NCBI GenBank assembly: GCA_002428215.1
Contig: DIUI01000067.1
Coordinates: forward strand, 1-64,000
DNA from: Prolixibacteraceae bacterium UBA6162
GTDB lineage: Bacteria; Bacteroidota; Bacteroidia; Bacteroidales; Prolixibacteraceae
Direction: 5' to 3'
Length of the DNA: 64,000 bases
A program made the position numbers and the translations under genes. This document shows positions 56,194-64,000 of this stretch, piece after piece. The notes below the pieces were generated by a model that was given only the letters and a program-made list of their open reading frames with translations, was not told where the DNA came from and ran no database searches. The number at the start of each line of letters is the position of its first letter. Positions within the stretch are counted from its first letter, which is position 1.

Positions 56194-56213
56194 AGGCTGC
56201 CCTTGAGCAGCCT
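56194..56213 (-). terminator. Terminator at the hutH / Spy-like junction
   Basis: AGGCTGC / GCAGCCT stem (7 bp, 6-nt loop), followed on the minus strand by TTTTTTATAC. It terminates the minus-strand sigma-factor operon and lies directly after hutH. Confidence 0.75.
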
Positions 56214-56218
56214 CTTCA

Positions 56219-56674
56219 TTATGGATTGTTCATTCTCCTTCGTCTGTATTGTTCGAACATGTGTGCACGAAACTGATTTTCGGCTCTGAAAAGAAGCAAC
56301 ACCTTCTGAGGTGGCAGGATGGCAAGAAATTTTTCATGATACACTTCGGTTAGCTCTGCCTCCTTTTTCATTGAAGCGATGATCTGCCGCGTTGTTCTGA
56401 CAATCTCCTGGTCCGACATCTTCACCTCTTCATTGCGGGCTTTATCTTCCCAATTGCGGCGTTTCCGCTGCAGTTCCATCTTTTCATTTTCGAGTTCGTT
56501 GTACACTGGCCAGAAGGCTTGTGCTTCGGCAGTGGTGAGGTTCAATTTTTCACTTATGAAGGCAATTTTCTGACTTTTAAATTTCTCAAAGTCATCTTGC
56601 TGAAATTTGTCAGTAGCTGCCGATGCGAAAGCAATCAACAGCGCTATGCCAACCAACAGAAGTCTCTTATTCAT
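56219..56674 (-). CDS. Spy/CpxP-like periplasmic protein
   Basis: This 151-aa protein has a signal peptide (1-19, ending ASAA) and a helical, highly charged mature part (FEKFKSQKIAFISEKLNLTTAEAQAFWPVYNELENEKMELQRKRR) with LTTAE and LPPQK segments like the LTxxQ motifs of Spy/CpxP envelope chaperones. It is the last gene after an ECF sigma factor and a membrane protein (6 bp spacing), consistent with an envelope-stress regulon. Confidence 0.75.
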   Translation of the reverse strand: MNKRLLLVGIALLIAFASAATDKFQQDDFEKFKSQKIAFISEKLNLTTAEAQAFWPVYNELENEKMELQRKRRNWEDKARNEEVKMSDQEIVRTTRQIIASMKKEAELTEVYHEKFLAILPPQKVLLLFRAENQFRAHMFEQYRRRRMNNP

Positions 56675-56680
56675 TGTGGA

Positions 56681-57127
56681 CTAATTTTGTGTTTCTATTA
56701 TAAAATCGTAATCGCTGTAGTTGGCCACTAGATAATCGGCAAGCTCTTCAGCTTCGTAAGCATCTCCATTGGAACTGTGTTGCAGCAGACTGTAAAATGT
56801 ATTGTCGTCAAACTGATCTACCAGTGCAAAGAAGTCATCGAATATAATTGCCCCCGAATCTCCTCCATTGGCCACAGTGCGGTTGTTAATATAGGTGAGG
56901 GGGAAGTATACCATAACAATTATGGCAGCAAATCCGGCAGCAAGTGCAAGCGCCGGCCTGATCATCTGAATAATCCGACCGCGTGGTTTTTCAGCCGCCA
57001 GCGACTCCTGCCGGATGCGTTCGTGCAGGCGGGCAGGAAACTCGTCGAAATATCCCTCAGGTACTTTAAAGGGATTTTCCCTTTTTAGTTTCGACAGCGG
57101 ACTATTTATGTTTTCGTTATTGTTCAT
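56681..57127 (-). CDS. Single-pass membrane protein, putative anti-sigma factor
   Basis: This 148-aa protein has a cytoplasmic N-terminal part (1-56, with NPFKVPEGYFDEFPARLHERI), one transmembrane segment (about 57-80) and an acidic periplasmic part. This topology and its place between an ECF sigma gene and a Spy-like gene fit an anti-sigma factor. No zinc-binding ZAS motif is present, so the family is not confirmed. Confidence 0.65.
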   Translation of the reverse strand: MNNNENINSPLSKLKRENPFKVPEGYFDEFPARLHERIRQESLAAEKPRGRIIQMIRPALALAAGFAAIIVMVYFPLTYINNRTVANGGDSGAIIFDDFFALVDQFDDNTFYSLLQHSSNGDAYEAEELADYLVANYSDYDFIIETQN

Positions 57128-57186
57128 TGATAATTGCTATTCGTTGTTTTGACTACATTCTTTTTCAAAGGTTTAATCCAATCTAC

Positions 57187-57735
57187 CTATTCGAAATTTT
57201 TGAGGTATTCTTCCACTTTCTTAACTGCATGATGGTACGATGCTTTGAGCGCGCCCACAGAGGTGTCAAGTATGTTAGACATCTCCTGATAGGGCATTTC
57301 ATCAAAATAGCGCATATTGAAAACCAACCGCTGTTTTTCGGGTAAGAGCAGAATCGACTCCTGCAGACGTTTCTGAATCTCGTCGCCATCGAAATGCTCG
57401 TCGGCCTCCAGTTTTTGCTGTAGATAGTCTGATACCTCCTGCATAGGAGCCAAGTTGCGCCGTTTTTGCTGATTTAAATGGGTCAACGACTCGTTGGTCG
57501 CAATCCGGTATAGCCACGTAAAAAGCGATGATTCTTCACGAAAGTTTTCGACGTTCTTCCATACTTTCAAAAGCGTATTCTGTAAAACATCGTCGGCATC
57601 ATCGTGGTTCATTACAATTTTCCGAATGTGCCAGTATAATCGCTGCTGGTACTTTCCAACCAACTGCGAGAATGCAGCTTCACGGGAACCTGGGACTTTT
57701 AATCCATCGATTATATCACGGTCGGAAACTGACAT
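57187..57735 (-). CDS. ECF-type RNA polymerase sigma factor
   Basis: This 182-aa sigma-70 family protein has region 2 (about 15-90, KIVMNHDDADDVLQNTLLKVWKNVENFREESSLFTWLYRIATNESL) and region 4 (about 122-175, LPEKQRLVFNMRYFDEMPYQEMSNILDTSVGALKASYHHAVKKVEEYL), joined by a short linker. It leads a three-gene unit with the putative anti-sigma and Spy-like proteins. A -35/-10 for autoregulation is not evident. Confidence 0.92.
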   Translation of the reverse strand: MSVSDRDIIDGLKVPGSREAAFSQLVGKYQQRLYWHIRKIVMNHDDADDVLQNTLLKVWKNVENFREESSLFTWLYRIATNESLTHLNQQKRRNLAPMQEVSDYLQQKLEADEHFDGDEIQKRLQESILLLPEKQRLVFNMRYFDEMPYQEMSNILDTSVGALKASYHHAVKKVEEYLKNFE

Positions 57736-57871
57736 GCAAAAGTTTCAGTATAAGACTTACGATCCGACATTTGGTTTAAAGGGTCACCAACATTCGGGTT
57801 AATCTCAAAATTACTCCTTATTTCATACGTTATTACTGTTATCCAATTTTTTTGCACCCATTAAAGGACAG

Positions 57872-57957
57872 ATGCCTGATTCCATTTGCCAGACCGTTAA
57901 AGAAGGTGCTATCCGTCTGGTTTCAAAATCTGTCGGGCATTAGTGCCCAATGGGGCA
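57872..57957 (+). ncRNA. Possible structured RNA between the sigma factor gene and ychF
   Basis: ATGCCTGA (57872-57879) pairs with TCGGGCAT (57933-57940), enclosing CCAGAC (57889-57894) with GTCTGG (57915-57920). GGGCA and TGCCC (57944-57948) and then TGCCC with GGGCA (57953-57957) offer alternative pairings. It could be an untranslated leader or small RNA; no promoter was found just upstream, so this is tentative. Confidence 0.25.
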
Positions 57958-57996
57958 AAAAATGCCGTGCCGGCGCTAAAAAGAGCGTCAAAGGAT

Positions 57997-58004
57997 TAAC
58001 TTTG
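57997..58004 (+). promoter_or_regulatory. -7 element for ychF
   Basis: TAACTTTG matches TAnnTTTG, 22 bp upstream of the start codon. No -33 TTTG at the usual distance. Confidence 0.5.
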
Positions 58005-58026
58005 CACCGCATAAAAAATTAATAGC

Positions 58027-59127
58027 ATGGCATTAAAATGTGGTATCGTCGGACTGCCCAATGTAGGTAAATCTACCCTGTTCAATTGTCTGGCAAGTAC
58101 TAAGGCCCAATCGGCCAACTTTCCTTTCTGCACGATAGAACCCAATATTGGGGTTATAACAGTACCCGACGACCGGCTCATTAAGCTGGCCGAGATCGAC
58201 AAGCCTGCAAAGGTTATTCCAACCACAGTCGAGATTGTCGATATTGCTGGTCTGGTTAAGGGGGCCTCGAAAGGAGAGGGGCTGGGTAATCAGTTTCTGG
58301 CCAATATCCGCGAAACCGATGCCATTATTCATGTTCTGCGCTGCTTCGACAACGACAATATTGTACATGTCGATGGTTCTGTAGACCCCGTGCGAGACAA
58401 GGAGATTATTGATACCGAGCTGCAGCTCAAAGATCTCGAAACCATCGAAGGCCGGCTGGACAAGATTGAGAAGCAGGCTAAGCATGGTGGCGATCACAAG
58501 GCAAAGCGTTTGTTCGAGTTATCTGTGCAGATCTATGACGTTCTGAAACAGGGCAAATCGGTGCGTACAATTCCTATGCACGAAGAGGATGCCCGAATAG
58601 TTAAAGAGTTGTTTTTGCTTACCAATAAACCGGTATTGTATGCCTGTAATGTTGATGAGGCTTCGGCTAAATCCGGAAACCGCCATGTAGAAGCGGTTCG
58701 GAAGGCAATTGAAGGGGAAGACGCCGGGATGCTAATTATTGCAGCTTCAACAGAGGCAGATATAGCCGAGCTGGAAACCTACGAAGAGAAGCAGCTTTTT
58801 CTCGAGGAGCTTGGGCTTGAGGAGCCAGGTGTTAATATGCTTATTCATGCGGCCTATCGATTACTCGATCTGCAAACTTTTTTTACTACGGGTAAAGATG
58901 AGTCGCGAGCATGGACATTCCGTCGTGGGATGAAAGCCCCGCAAACCGCTGGCCTTATACATTCCGACTTCGAAAGAGGATTTATCAGGGCCGAGGTAAT
59001 CAAATACAACGACTATATCCGCCTTGGATCGGAGAGTGCCTGTCGCGATGCCGGGAAAATCGCCATCGAAGGCAAGGAGTATCTGGTGAAAGATGGCGAC
59101 ATCATGCATTTCAGATTCAACGTTTAG
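58027..59127 (+). CDS. ychF: Redox-regulated ATPase YchF
   Basis: This 366-aa Obg-family P-loop protein hydrolyses ATP and binds ribosomes. GLPNVGKST (G1), the NMxE in place of NKxD (here ACNVDEA), the coiled-coil region and the C-terminal TGS-like domain ([41 protein letters not shown]) are all present. The length is normal. Confidence 0.96.
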   Translation: MALKCGIVGLPNVGKSTLFNCLASTKAQSANFPFCTIEPNIGVITVPDDRLIKLAEIDKPAKVIPTTVEIVDIAGLVKGASKGEGLGNQFLANIRETDAIIHVLRCFDNDNIVHVDGSVDPVRDKEIIDTELQLKDLETIEGRLDKIEKQAKHGGDHKAKRLFELSVQIYDVLKQGKSVRTIPMHEEDARIVKELFLLTNKPVLYACNVDEASAKSGNRHVEAVRKAIEGEDAGMLIIAASTEADIAELETYEEKQLFLEELGLEEPGVNMLIHAAYRLLDLQTFFTTGKDESRAWTFRRGMKAPQTAGLIHSDFERGFIRAEVIKYNDYIRLGSESACRDAGKIAIEGKEYLVKDGDIMHFRFNV

Positions 59128-59268
59128 ATGCCAATTCTTTTACGTCTGACTGCAGCAGTAAACAAAAGCTCCCTTTAACTTATGGCTACATAAGGATTAT
59201 CCGAAAGGGTTGGCTGTCTGCAATTTGTTTATTGGGGTTTTAATTACTTTAGTGGCAAATCTGTTTCC

Positions 59269-60435
59269 ATGAAGATTTCAACTACAGTTGTTTGCATGTT
59301 TGTGTTTCTGATCACAGTCTCGTGTGGTCAGGTTGACAAAAATCAATTTTGGAACGACGGGGAGGCGTTTTTCGAGGTTCAACCTCTATTTGACGACGAA
59401 CGGTTCCCAAATATTGTGGTGGCCATCGACGGTACGGTGGTTGCTACCTGGGGAAGCAGTAACTTCCGTGTCCGCAGAAGTGAAGATGGAGGTGCAACCT
59501 GGGGGCCTGAAATCAATATTGTAAGCCCTGGTATCCAGGGAGGTGGTACCACTGTTGATGAGAACAGTGGTGATATTCTGGTCTTTGCAGAGGAACGACA
59601 CCCTATAGCCCCCTTAATGGTATTTCGAAGCAAGGATCATGGAAAAACATGGACGTCTGATACTGTGACCATTTTGCCCGATGATGCCGGAAATATACCA
59701 TCTATGCATATGAATGAGCGCGGAATTACCCTAAAAAGGGGCGAATTCGCCGGGAGGCTCATCCGGCCCACCCGGGTTTATGCCGGAGGCAATGAGCGTG
59801 AATTCTGGGATTTGCATTATACCAATGCTATCTTAAGCGACGATGGTGGTAAAACATGGAAAACCAGTGCTCCCTTTCCTGCATTTGGCACAGGAGAAGC
59901 AGCCATCGAAGAGCTAAGTGATGGGAGTCTCTATTATAACTCCCGTCGGCACCGGTCGACCGATGGCCTTAATCCACGGATGCGATATGCTGCCCGAAGT
60001 TTCGATGGGGGACAAACATGGCAGGATTTATCGGTGAGCGAGGAGTTGCCCGATGGATCGCAGCATACCGATTACGGACTGATGGCCGGGTTGGTTCGTT
60101 TACCGTTAGAAGGTCACGATGTTCTTCTTTTCAGTAATATCGATGTTCCAATGGAAACCGGAGAAACAGAATTCCCCTATGAACAGCGAACCTCCCGACG
60201 AATTCGAGGCACAGTTTGGGCCAGTTTCGATGGTGGCCAGAGCTGGCCTGTGAAACGACTCCTCGAGGAGGGACCTTTTGCCTACTCATCAATGACCGCC
60301 GGTAGGGAGGGAACTCCCAGCGAAGGTTTAATATACCTACTGTACGAAAGCGGACAGGGGGCAAAAATTGCCCGATTTAATCTGGCATGGGTAACCGAAG
60401 GACGCGATGGGAAGTCGTTCCTTCCTGCTAAATAG
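59269..60435 (+). CDS. Sialidase-like lipoprotein (GH33 type)
   Basis: This 388-aa protein has a lipoprotein signal (VSCG, Cys19) and a six-bladed propeller with five Asp boxes (SEDGGATW 71-78, SKDHGKTW 121-128, SDDGGKTW 190-197, SFDGGQTW 244-251, SFDGGQSW 319-326). The FGTGEAAIEELSDGSLYYNSR segment and AYSSM near 338-342 match catalytic Glu and Tyr regions of GH33 sialidases; Arg45 in RFPNIV is a candidate for the first triad Arg. It stands alone without glycan transport genes. The substrate could be sialic acid or a related sugar. Confidence 0.82.
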   Translation: MKISTTVVCMFVFLITVSCGQVDKNQFWNDGEAFFEVQPLFDDERFPNIVVAIDGTVVATWGSSNFRVRRSEDGGATWGPEINIVSPGIQGGGTTVDENSGDILVFAEERHPIAPLMVFRSKDHGKTWTSDTVTILPDDAGNIPSMHMNERGITLKRGEFAGRLIRPTRVYAGGNEREFWDLHYTNAILSDDGGKTWKTSAPFPAFGTGEAAIEELSDGSLYYNSRRHRSTDGLNPRMRYAARSFDGGQTWQDLSVSEELPDGSQHTDYGLMAGLVRLPLEGHDVLLFSNIDVPMETGETEFPYEQRTSRRIRGTVWASFDGGQSWPVKRLLEEGPFAYSSMTAGREGTPSEGLIYLLYESGQGAKIARFNLAWVTEGRDGKSFLPAK

Positions 60436-60761
60436 CCGACAAATCTTAGTTTTCTGATAGAACGTCGAAACAAGGAAGGCCCTTGTATTCTATGACTTTA
60501 TATTTCGATTGCGCCCAGTCGGCTATTTTGATGATAAATTATTCTCTCCTGGAATTGAATTTAATCCGATAAGAAATTGCTTTTCCATCCGAACATTGGT
60601 TGTCTAAGCCGAAACTGATTAACGGTTTTCATAATGTGGGAGGTGCGCTTTCGTGCACCTCCCATAGTAATTGGTTAGGAACAACCGTGTCTGGCATGTA
60701 CCTTCGTACATTTGGGATGATATCTTTGTCAGGAAATATATTTCCCTCCATGGTATATCTC
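60436..60761. other. Gene-free gap with a strong hairpin
   Basis: TGGGAGGTGC (60637-60646) and GCACCTCCCA (60655-60664) form a perfect 10-bp stem with an 8-nt loop, without a T-run on either strand. A weak ACAAGG/CCTTGT stem near 60471-60487 could terminate the sialidase gene. No gene is supported. Confidence 0.4.
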
Positions 60762-61016
60762 TCAGTTGTTTTTGCAAACCAGAGTTCCCTCAATCTCCGA
60801 GGTGGGTTTTGATAGTGCAGCACTATCAATATGGTATCGAAGTTGTGATTTCTTGAGATAATCCAGCTGCTCCTCTAGTTCATGCAGCGTCTGATTTATC
60901 GATATAAGTTTGTTAATTGCATAAAAGGCATACACAGAAAACATTAAAGTTACCACCACAAGGAGTTGCACATTCCATGTTCTCAGGGCTGTTTTAATTG
61001 ATTTGAAATAGTTCAT
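60762..61016 (-). CDS. Small single-pass membrane protein with coiled coil, unknown
   Basis: This 84-aa protein has a short basic N-terminus (1-15), one transmembrane segment (about 17-38) and then a coiled coil (LISINQTLHELEEQLDYLKKSQLRYH). I do not recognise a family. The protein at 61113 has the same plan, so the two may be related or act together. Confidence 0.5.
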   Translation of the reverse strand: MNYFKSIKTALRTWNVQLLVVVTLMFSVYAFYAINKLISINQTLHELEEQLDYLKKSQLRYHIDSAALSKPTSEIEGTLVCKNN

Positions 61017-61112
61017 TGTTAAAGGGCGATAACTTGTTGCTATTGAATAAAATGTAGGTTATTTATATCCTTTACTGCTTAGATTCCATTGCATTCATTG
61101 ACCCATCAAAAC

Positions 61113-61433
61113 TCAATTGGGTACATACAGATAGTTGAAATTCTCAGGCCATCGAATTCGCATACAAAGTGTTGGACATTTAATAAACCTGTTGTCAACC
61201 GTTAGCCGATTCTTTTCTAACCCACTCGGGTTTGAATTTTCTGCGACAGAAACGGACGGGCTCATCATCGCAATTCGTGCACTATTCTTTAACCGAACCT
61301 CTGCCAGCTCTTTTTCTAAATCGGCCAACATATTCGTGAAATAGATTCCGATGGTAAATACAACGACAAACAATATCCTAACTATTATTCCCGGTGTGTC
61401 GAAATACCAATAGTCAAATCTCCTGAATTTCAT
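61113..61433 (-). CDS. Small single-pass membrane protein with coiled coil, unknown
   Basis: This 106-aa protein has an aromatic/basic N-terminus (MKFRRFDYWYFDTPG), one transmembrane segment (about 16-35), a short coiled coil (DLEKELAEVRLKNS) and a polar C-terminal part. It lies 96 bp upstream of the similar protein at 60762, on the same strand. The base composition is AT-rich compared with neighbours. No promoter is seen. Confidence 0.45.
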   Translation of the reverse strand: MKFRRFDYWYFDTPGIIVRILFVVVFTIGIYFTNMLADLEKELAEVRLKNSARIAMMSPSVSVAENSNPSGLEKNRLTVDNRFIKCPTLCMRIRWPENFNYLYVPN

Positions 61434-62191
61434 CTGTTTTCAAATAAGTTAACTGCCATGCTCCAGCAATAGTTGTAGCAATCTGTCAACAACAGTGCAT
61501 CCTTACGAGGATTTCCTGCATCGATTTCTTTTAGGAGGGTTGCAAACGATGCACATTAAACTTATGTAGGACTCCGCCGATATCCTGTTGTATTCCAGAT
61601 AGAATACTACCATTTATAATGGTGTGCTAAAAATAGCGGGTAGTTCTATTTTGTAGATTTCAAATTCCGGTTGCACATGTCGAATAGCTATAATTTTGTG
61701 CATTGGGGTGCAATCGATCGACCGTCTTCGGCGAAATATGGGATTAATATAGCCACCCCCCGAGCGATCCAGAGAGGTGGCTATGGGTATAAATTTAAAA
61801 TATGAGGATTTAAAAACAAATTGTAAGTAATTAATAAAAATAAAAGAGTATTTAGTTGTTTTAATTCCGATAAATTATATTTTTGAAAGACCAAACTATT
61901 AATGAAAGAGATACATTATGTATTACAATGATGGTTATCCCTAACTGTTTTTTCGAAGTATTGCCTCATTGTCTATTCTGCTGGTGCAATAATTACACAT
62001 TTTCTTGAGAATTGATCCTTACTGAAGTAAAAATGTGTGTTTACATGCTGTATTCCCAAATTAAAAGTATCCACAAAAAAATAAAGGCAATGGGTTTATT
62101 TGAGCAACCTTTCCTAATGGAGTCAGAAACCATTCAAACTGGGCGTAGCCGAAAAGCCTTAAGAGTAGGATCCATTAAATCTTTTAACTAT
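61434..62191. other. AT-rich non-coding stretch
   Basis: No gene is supported in this 758-bp stretch. ATAGCCACC (61749-61757) and GGTGGCTAT (61776-61784) form a perfect 9-bp stem. A TATTTTTG at 61878-61885, with GTTG 19 bp before it, could be a promoter for the broken lipoprotein gene downstream, giving a leader of about 300 nt. An in-frame upstream extension of that gene to 62012 exists but lacks family support. Confidence 0.4.
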
Positions 62192-62662
62192 ATGAAATCT
62201 AAAGTTTACATGGCCAGAACTTTGGCGGTTTCTTTTGCTGCTTTTTTTCTCAGCAGTTGTGCAACTCTTTTTACCGGTACATCCGACATGATCTCTTTTA
62301 ACAGTGAACCTGGCGGTGCTATCGTATTCATTAATGGCGTTTAACAGTGTACTACTCCTTGCGGCTTAAAGGTGAAACGAAAATTGGGCGATACCGATGT
62401 TGAAATTAAACTAGATGGTTACGAAACGCGTCTGATAACCCTGAGTAAGGAATTTAATGTAATAAGTGTTTTGAATCTTGCCTCACTGCCTGCCTGGGCT
62501 ATAGATGCGGTAACTGGTTCTGTTATGAAGTACGATCGCAAATCGTATGACGTTACATTGCGTCGCAGAGGGACTGCCATGTTTATGCCAACCAGGATTC
62601 ACATTGATACAGAAAAGCAGGTTATTGAGCTTTATATCCAGGAACTCCAGGCTAGTCTTTAG
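62192..62662 (+). pseudogene. PEGA-type lipoprotein broken by an in-frame stop codon
   Basis: The first part encodes a lipoprotein signal (FFLSSC) and the start of a PEGA-like domain (SDMISFNSEPGGAIVFING). A TAA at 62342-62344 interrupts it, and the same frame continues with CTTPCGLKVKRKLGDTDVEIKLDGYET and a hydrophobic segment (LASLPAWAIDAVTGS) typical of the rest of this lipoprotein family. No frame change is needed, so one substitution would restore a protein of about 156 aa. It may be a recent pseudogene, a sequencing error or a read-through gene. The start could also be ATG 62210. Confidence 0.75.
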
Positions 62663-62903
62663 TTCAGAAAGCTCGTCTATTACAGTGCTGTTTTGATTCT
62701 TTTTTATCAAGTTAAATTGAACCTGTGCAGTAGCACTTATATTCATTAACTTTGTTTTAATGAACCAATTATCTGTTGAATTTGGTTCGTATAAATACAG
62801 GGGACGATCCTTAAGGGTCTTAGCCTGTATTTTTTTGAAAGCTTGGTGTATAAATATTCGGGAATCACGAGACAGGCACTTTATTCAATCATTTTAAGTA
62901 GGT

Positions 62904-63689
62904 TTAATTCGATTTATTGTTTTTGCTTATTTGATGGTAAAATAAATCGTTGTATCGTTCGGGCGACATTCCGGAGTATTTTTTAAAAGCCTTATAGAAA
63001 TTGCTGTAATTATCGAAACCCACTTTAATTGCGATCTCCATCACCGGATCACTGCTCTCGGAGAGCATGCCCTGTGCCACTTCTATTTTGCGTTTTAAAA
63101 TGTATTGATACGGTGTAAGCTGTATGTGCTCCTTAAATACCCTTCCAAAGTGTTCGGTCTCCCAGTTGGTCAGTGCCGACAGATGGTTTAGCTCGATCTT
63201 TTCGCTCAGGTGGTCGTTGATGTATTCGAGTACTTTTCGGAGACGATAGGGGACCTGGCCGGGGTATATCTCTTCCTTTCTGGTAACATCAATGTTGCGG
63301 TGGCCAAAATTGTTCAGAATCAGGAAAACATTCGAAACCAGATCTTCTGGCTTGAAGGGTTTTACGAGGTAACCGTAAGGGCGGGTGCTTTTAACGCTTT
63401 CCAGTGTTAGTCGGTCTGAGTAGGATGTAAGGAAGAGATAAGGAATGGTATCCTCCTTTAATAACTCCTTCGCCAGCTCTATTCCGGTAGCCTCTCCCCG
63501 CAAATGGATGTCGATAATAACCAAATGGGGCACCCACTCTTTAATTATACTTTGTGCCTGTTGCACCGAAAAGCAATCTATAGCGGTATCAAAACCTGCA
63601 TTGTCGAGTACTTGTTTGATGTTGAGGGCAATGAGTGCCTCGTCTTCTACTACAAGTATCCTCTGTTTTTCTGTTGCCATAGTCGCCAT
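62904..63689 (-). CDS. Response regulator with AraC-type DNA-binding domain
   Basis: This 261-aa protein has a receiver domain (about 10-125) with the phosphorylation Asp in LVIIDIHLRG, and Thr/Lys of LFLTSYSD and YLVKPF. An AraC-type double helix-turn-helix (about 155-250) follows: LEYINDHLSEKIELNHLSALTNWETEHFGRVFKEH and EIAIKVGFDNYSNFYKAFKKYSGMSPERY. The histidine kinase gene ends 2 bp upstream, so they form a two-component pair. Starts at 63689 or 63680 are both possible. Confidence 0.9.
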   Translation of the reverse strand: MATMATEKQRILVVEDEALIALNIKQVLDNAGFDTAIDCFSVQQAQSIIKEWVPHLVIIDIHLRGEATGIELAKELLKEDTIPYLFLTSYSDRLTLESVKSTRPYGYLVKPFKPEDLVSNVFLILNNFGHRNIDVTRKEEIYPGQVPYRLRKVLEYINDHLSEKIELNHLSALTNWETEHFGRVFKEHIQLTPYQYILKRKIEVAQGMLSESSDPVMEIAIKVGFDNYSNFYKAFKKYSGMSPERYNDLFYHQISKNNKSN

Positions 63690-63691
63690 AA

Positions 63692-64000
63692 TTAACCCGG
63701 TTGGAATAGAATGGTGCTGTGCCATTTTGTGCCAGCCTCATAGTTGGCCGATCCGCTCAGCTGGCGGGCCAGCGATTGTATCAGGCTAAGTCCTGTAGAC
63801 CCTTGCTTCGTTAACTGCTCCTCTATGCCAGGACCACTGTCGCGGTAGTATAAAACACATTGTTCGGGTAGCTCTATGATTTCAATTTCAATACTTCCCT
63901 GCTCTTGACGGGTAAAGACATGTTTTATGGAGTTGATGAGCAGTTCGTTAACTATGAGTCCCAGCAGCAGGGTAGTATTCAGATCGAATTTTAGTTGGTG
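63692..64000 (-). CDS. Sensor histidine kinase, C-terminal ATPase part (cut by window end)
   Basis: About 102 residues are visible. They contain the N-box (LGLIVNELLINSIKHVF), the G1 box (YYRDSGPGI) and the G2 region (GSTGLSLIQSLARQLSG) of the HATPase domain, with a HisKA_2-type context (KFDLNTTLLLGLIVNELL). The 5' part, including any sensor domain, lies beyond position 64000. It is the partner of the response regulator just downstream. Confidence 0.88.
   Translation of the reverse strand, partial: HQLKFDLNTTLLLGLIVNELLINSIKHVFTRQEQGSIEIEIIELPEQCVLYYRDSGPGIEEQLTKQGSTGLSLIQSLARQLSGSANYEAGTKWHSTILFQPG

Noticed and set aside
60637..60664. Rho-independent terminator
   Set aside because: The stem is strong, but no T-run follows on either strand, so it is kept only as a hairpin in the gap entry.
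62012..62191. N-terminal extension of the broken lipoprotein gene from 62012
   Set aside because: It would place about 60 non-family residues before a lipoprotein signal, which must be N-terminal.

Overview
The window looks like chromosomal DNA of a member of the Bacteroidota, probably an environmental, anaerobic or facultative lineage near the Bacteroidales/Marinilabiliales. The evidence is the recurrent TAnnTTTG promoter element, the near absence of Shine-Dalgarno sequences, families typical of this phylum (DUF4835, DUF4290, DUF5777, a type IX secretion C-terminal domain), and a merged str-S10-spc-alpha ribosomal operon. The exact genus cannot be read from the sequence.

Layout. 1-374: two copies of a ~140-bp direct repeat beside a tRNA-Pro(GGG). 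0.7-7.3 kb: housekeeping genes (trxB, an alpha-oxoamine synthase, bamD, rpoZ, a DUF4835 protein, recN). 7.4-12.3 kb: a redox neighbourhood with a Crp-family regulator, an unusual thioredoxin with its own divergent thioredoxin-reductase-like flavoprotein, a SLAC1-type channel, OsmC, DUF1847 and a membrane-anchored thioredoxin. 12.6-19.9 kb: an FNR-like regulator followed by a seven-gene multiheme cytochrome cluster (22 c-type heme motifs, one b-type cytochrome, one beta-barrel). 20-35 kb: amino-acid, envelope and stress genes (M20 peptidase, DUF1460 amidase, dnaJ/grpE, TlpA-like, murA, DUF4290, UvrD helicase, a T9SS cargo protein, EF-G2, AbgT transporter). 35.2-52.7 kb: the ribosomal protein super-operon rpsL to rplQ, with fusA, secY, infA and rpoA. 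52.7-59.1 kb: msrC, hisS, hutH, an ECF sigma/anti-sigma/Spy-like set and ychF. 59.3-64 kb: a sialidase-like lipoprotein, a gene-poor AT-rich stretch with two small membrane proteins, a PEGA-type lipoprotein broken by an in-frame stop, and a two-component pair cut by the window end.

The most interesting system is the cytochrome cluster at 13.5-19.9 kb. It holds an inner-membrane NapC/NirT-type heptaheme protein resembling the Geobacter ImcH type, a cytochrome b plus membrane-anchored heptaheme pair resembling a split CbcL, a small periplasmic monoheme carrier, two heme lipoproteins (one hexaheme on a collagen-like stalk) and an outer-membrane beta-barrel. No recognisable catalytic reductase is encoded with them. 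The parts fit a quinone-to-cell-surface electron conduit, in either direction, built from components different from the known Mtr/Pcc porin-cytochromes. This function is inference. An FNR-type regulator sits just upstream and an FNR-box-like palindrome lies between the two.

Other points of note: an EF-G2 paralogue with the catalytic GTPase histidine replaced; a thioredoxin-reductase paralogue lacking the NADPH phosphate-binding arginines; MurA with Asp in place of the fosfomycin-target Cys; a structured rpsL-rpsG intergenic region that could be an S7 control site; and repeated TTTGACA elements upstream of grpE-dnaJ.
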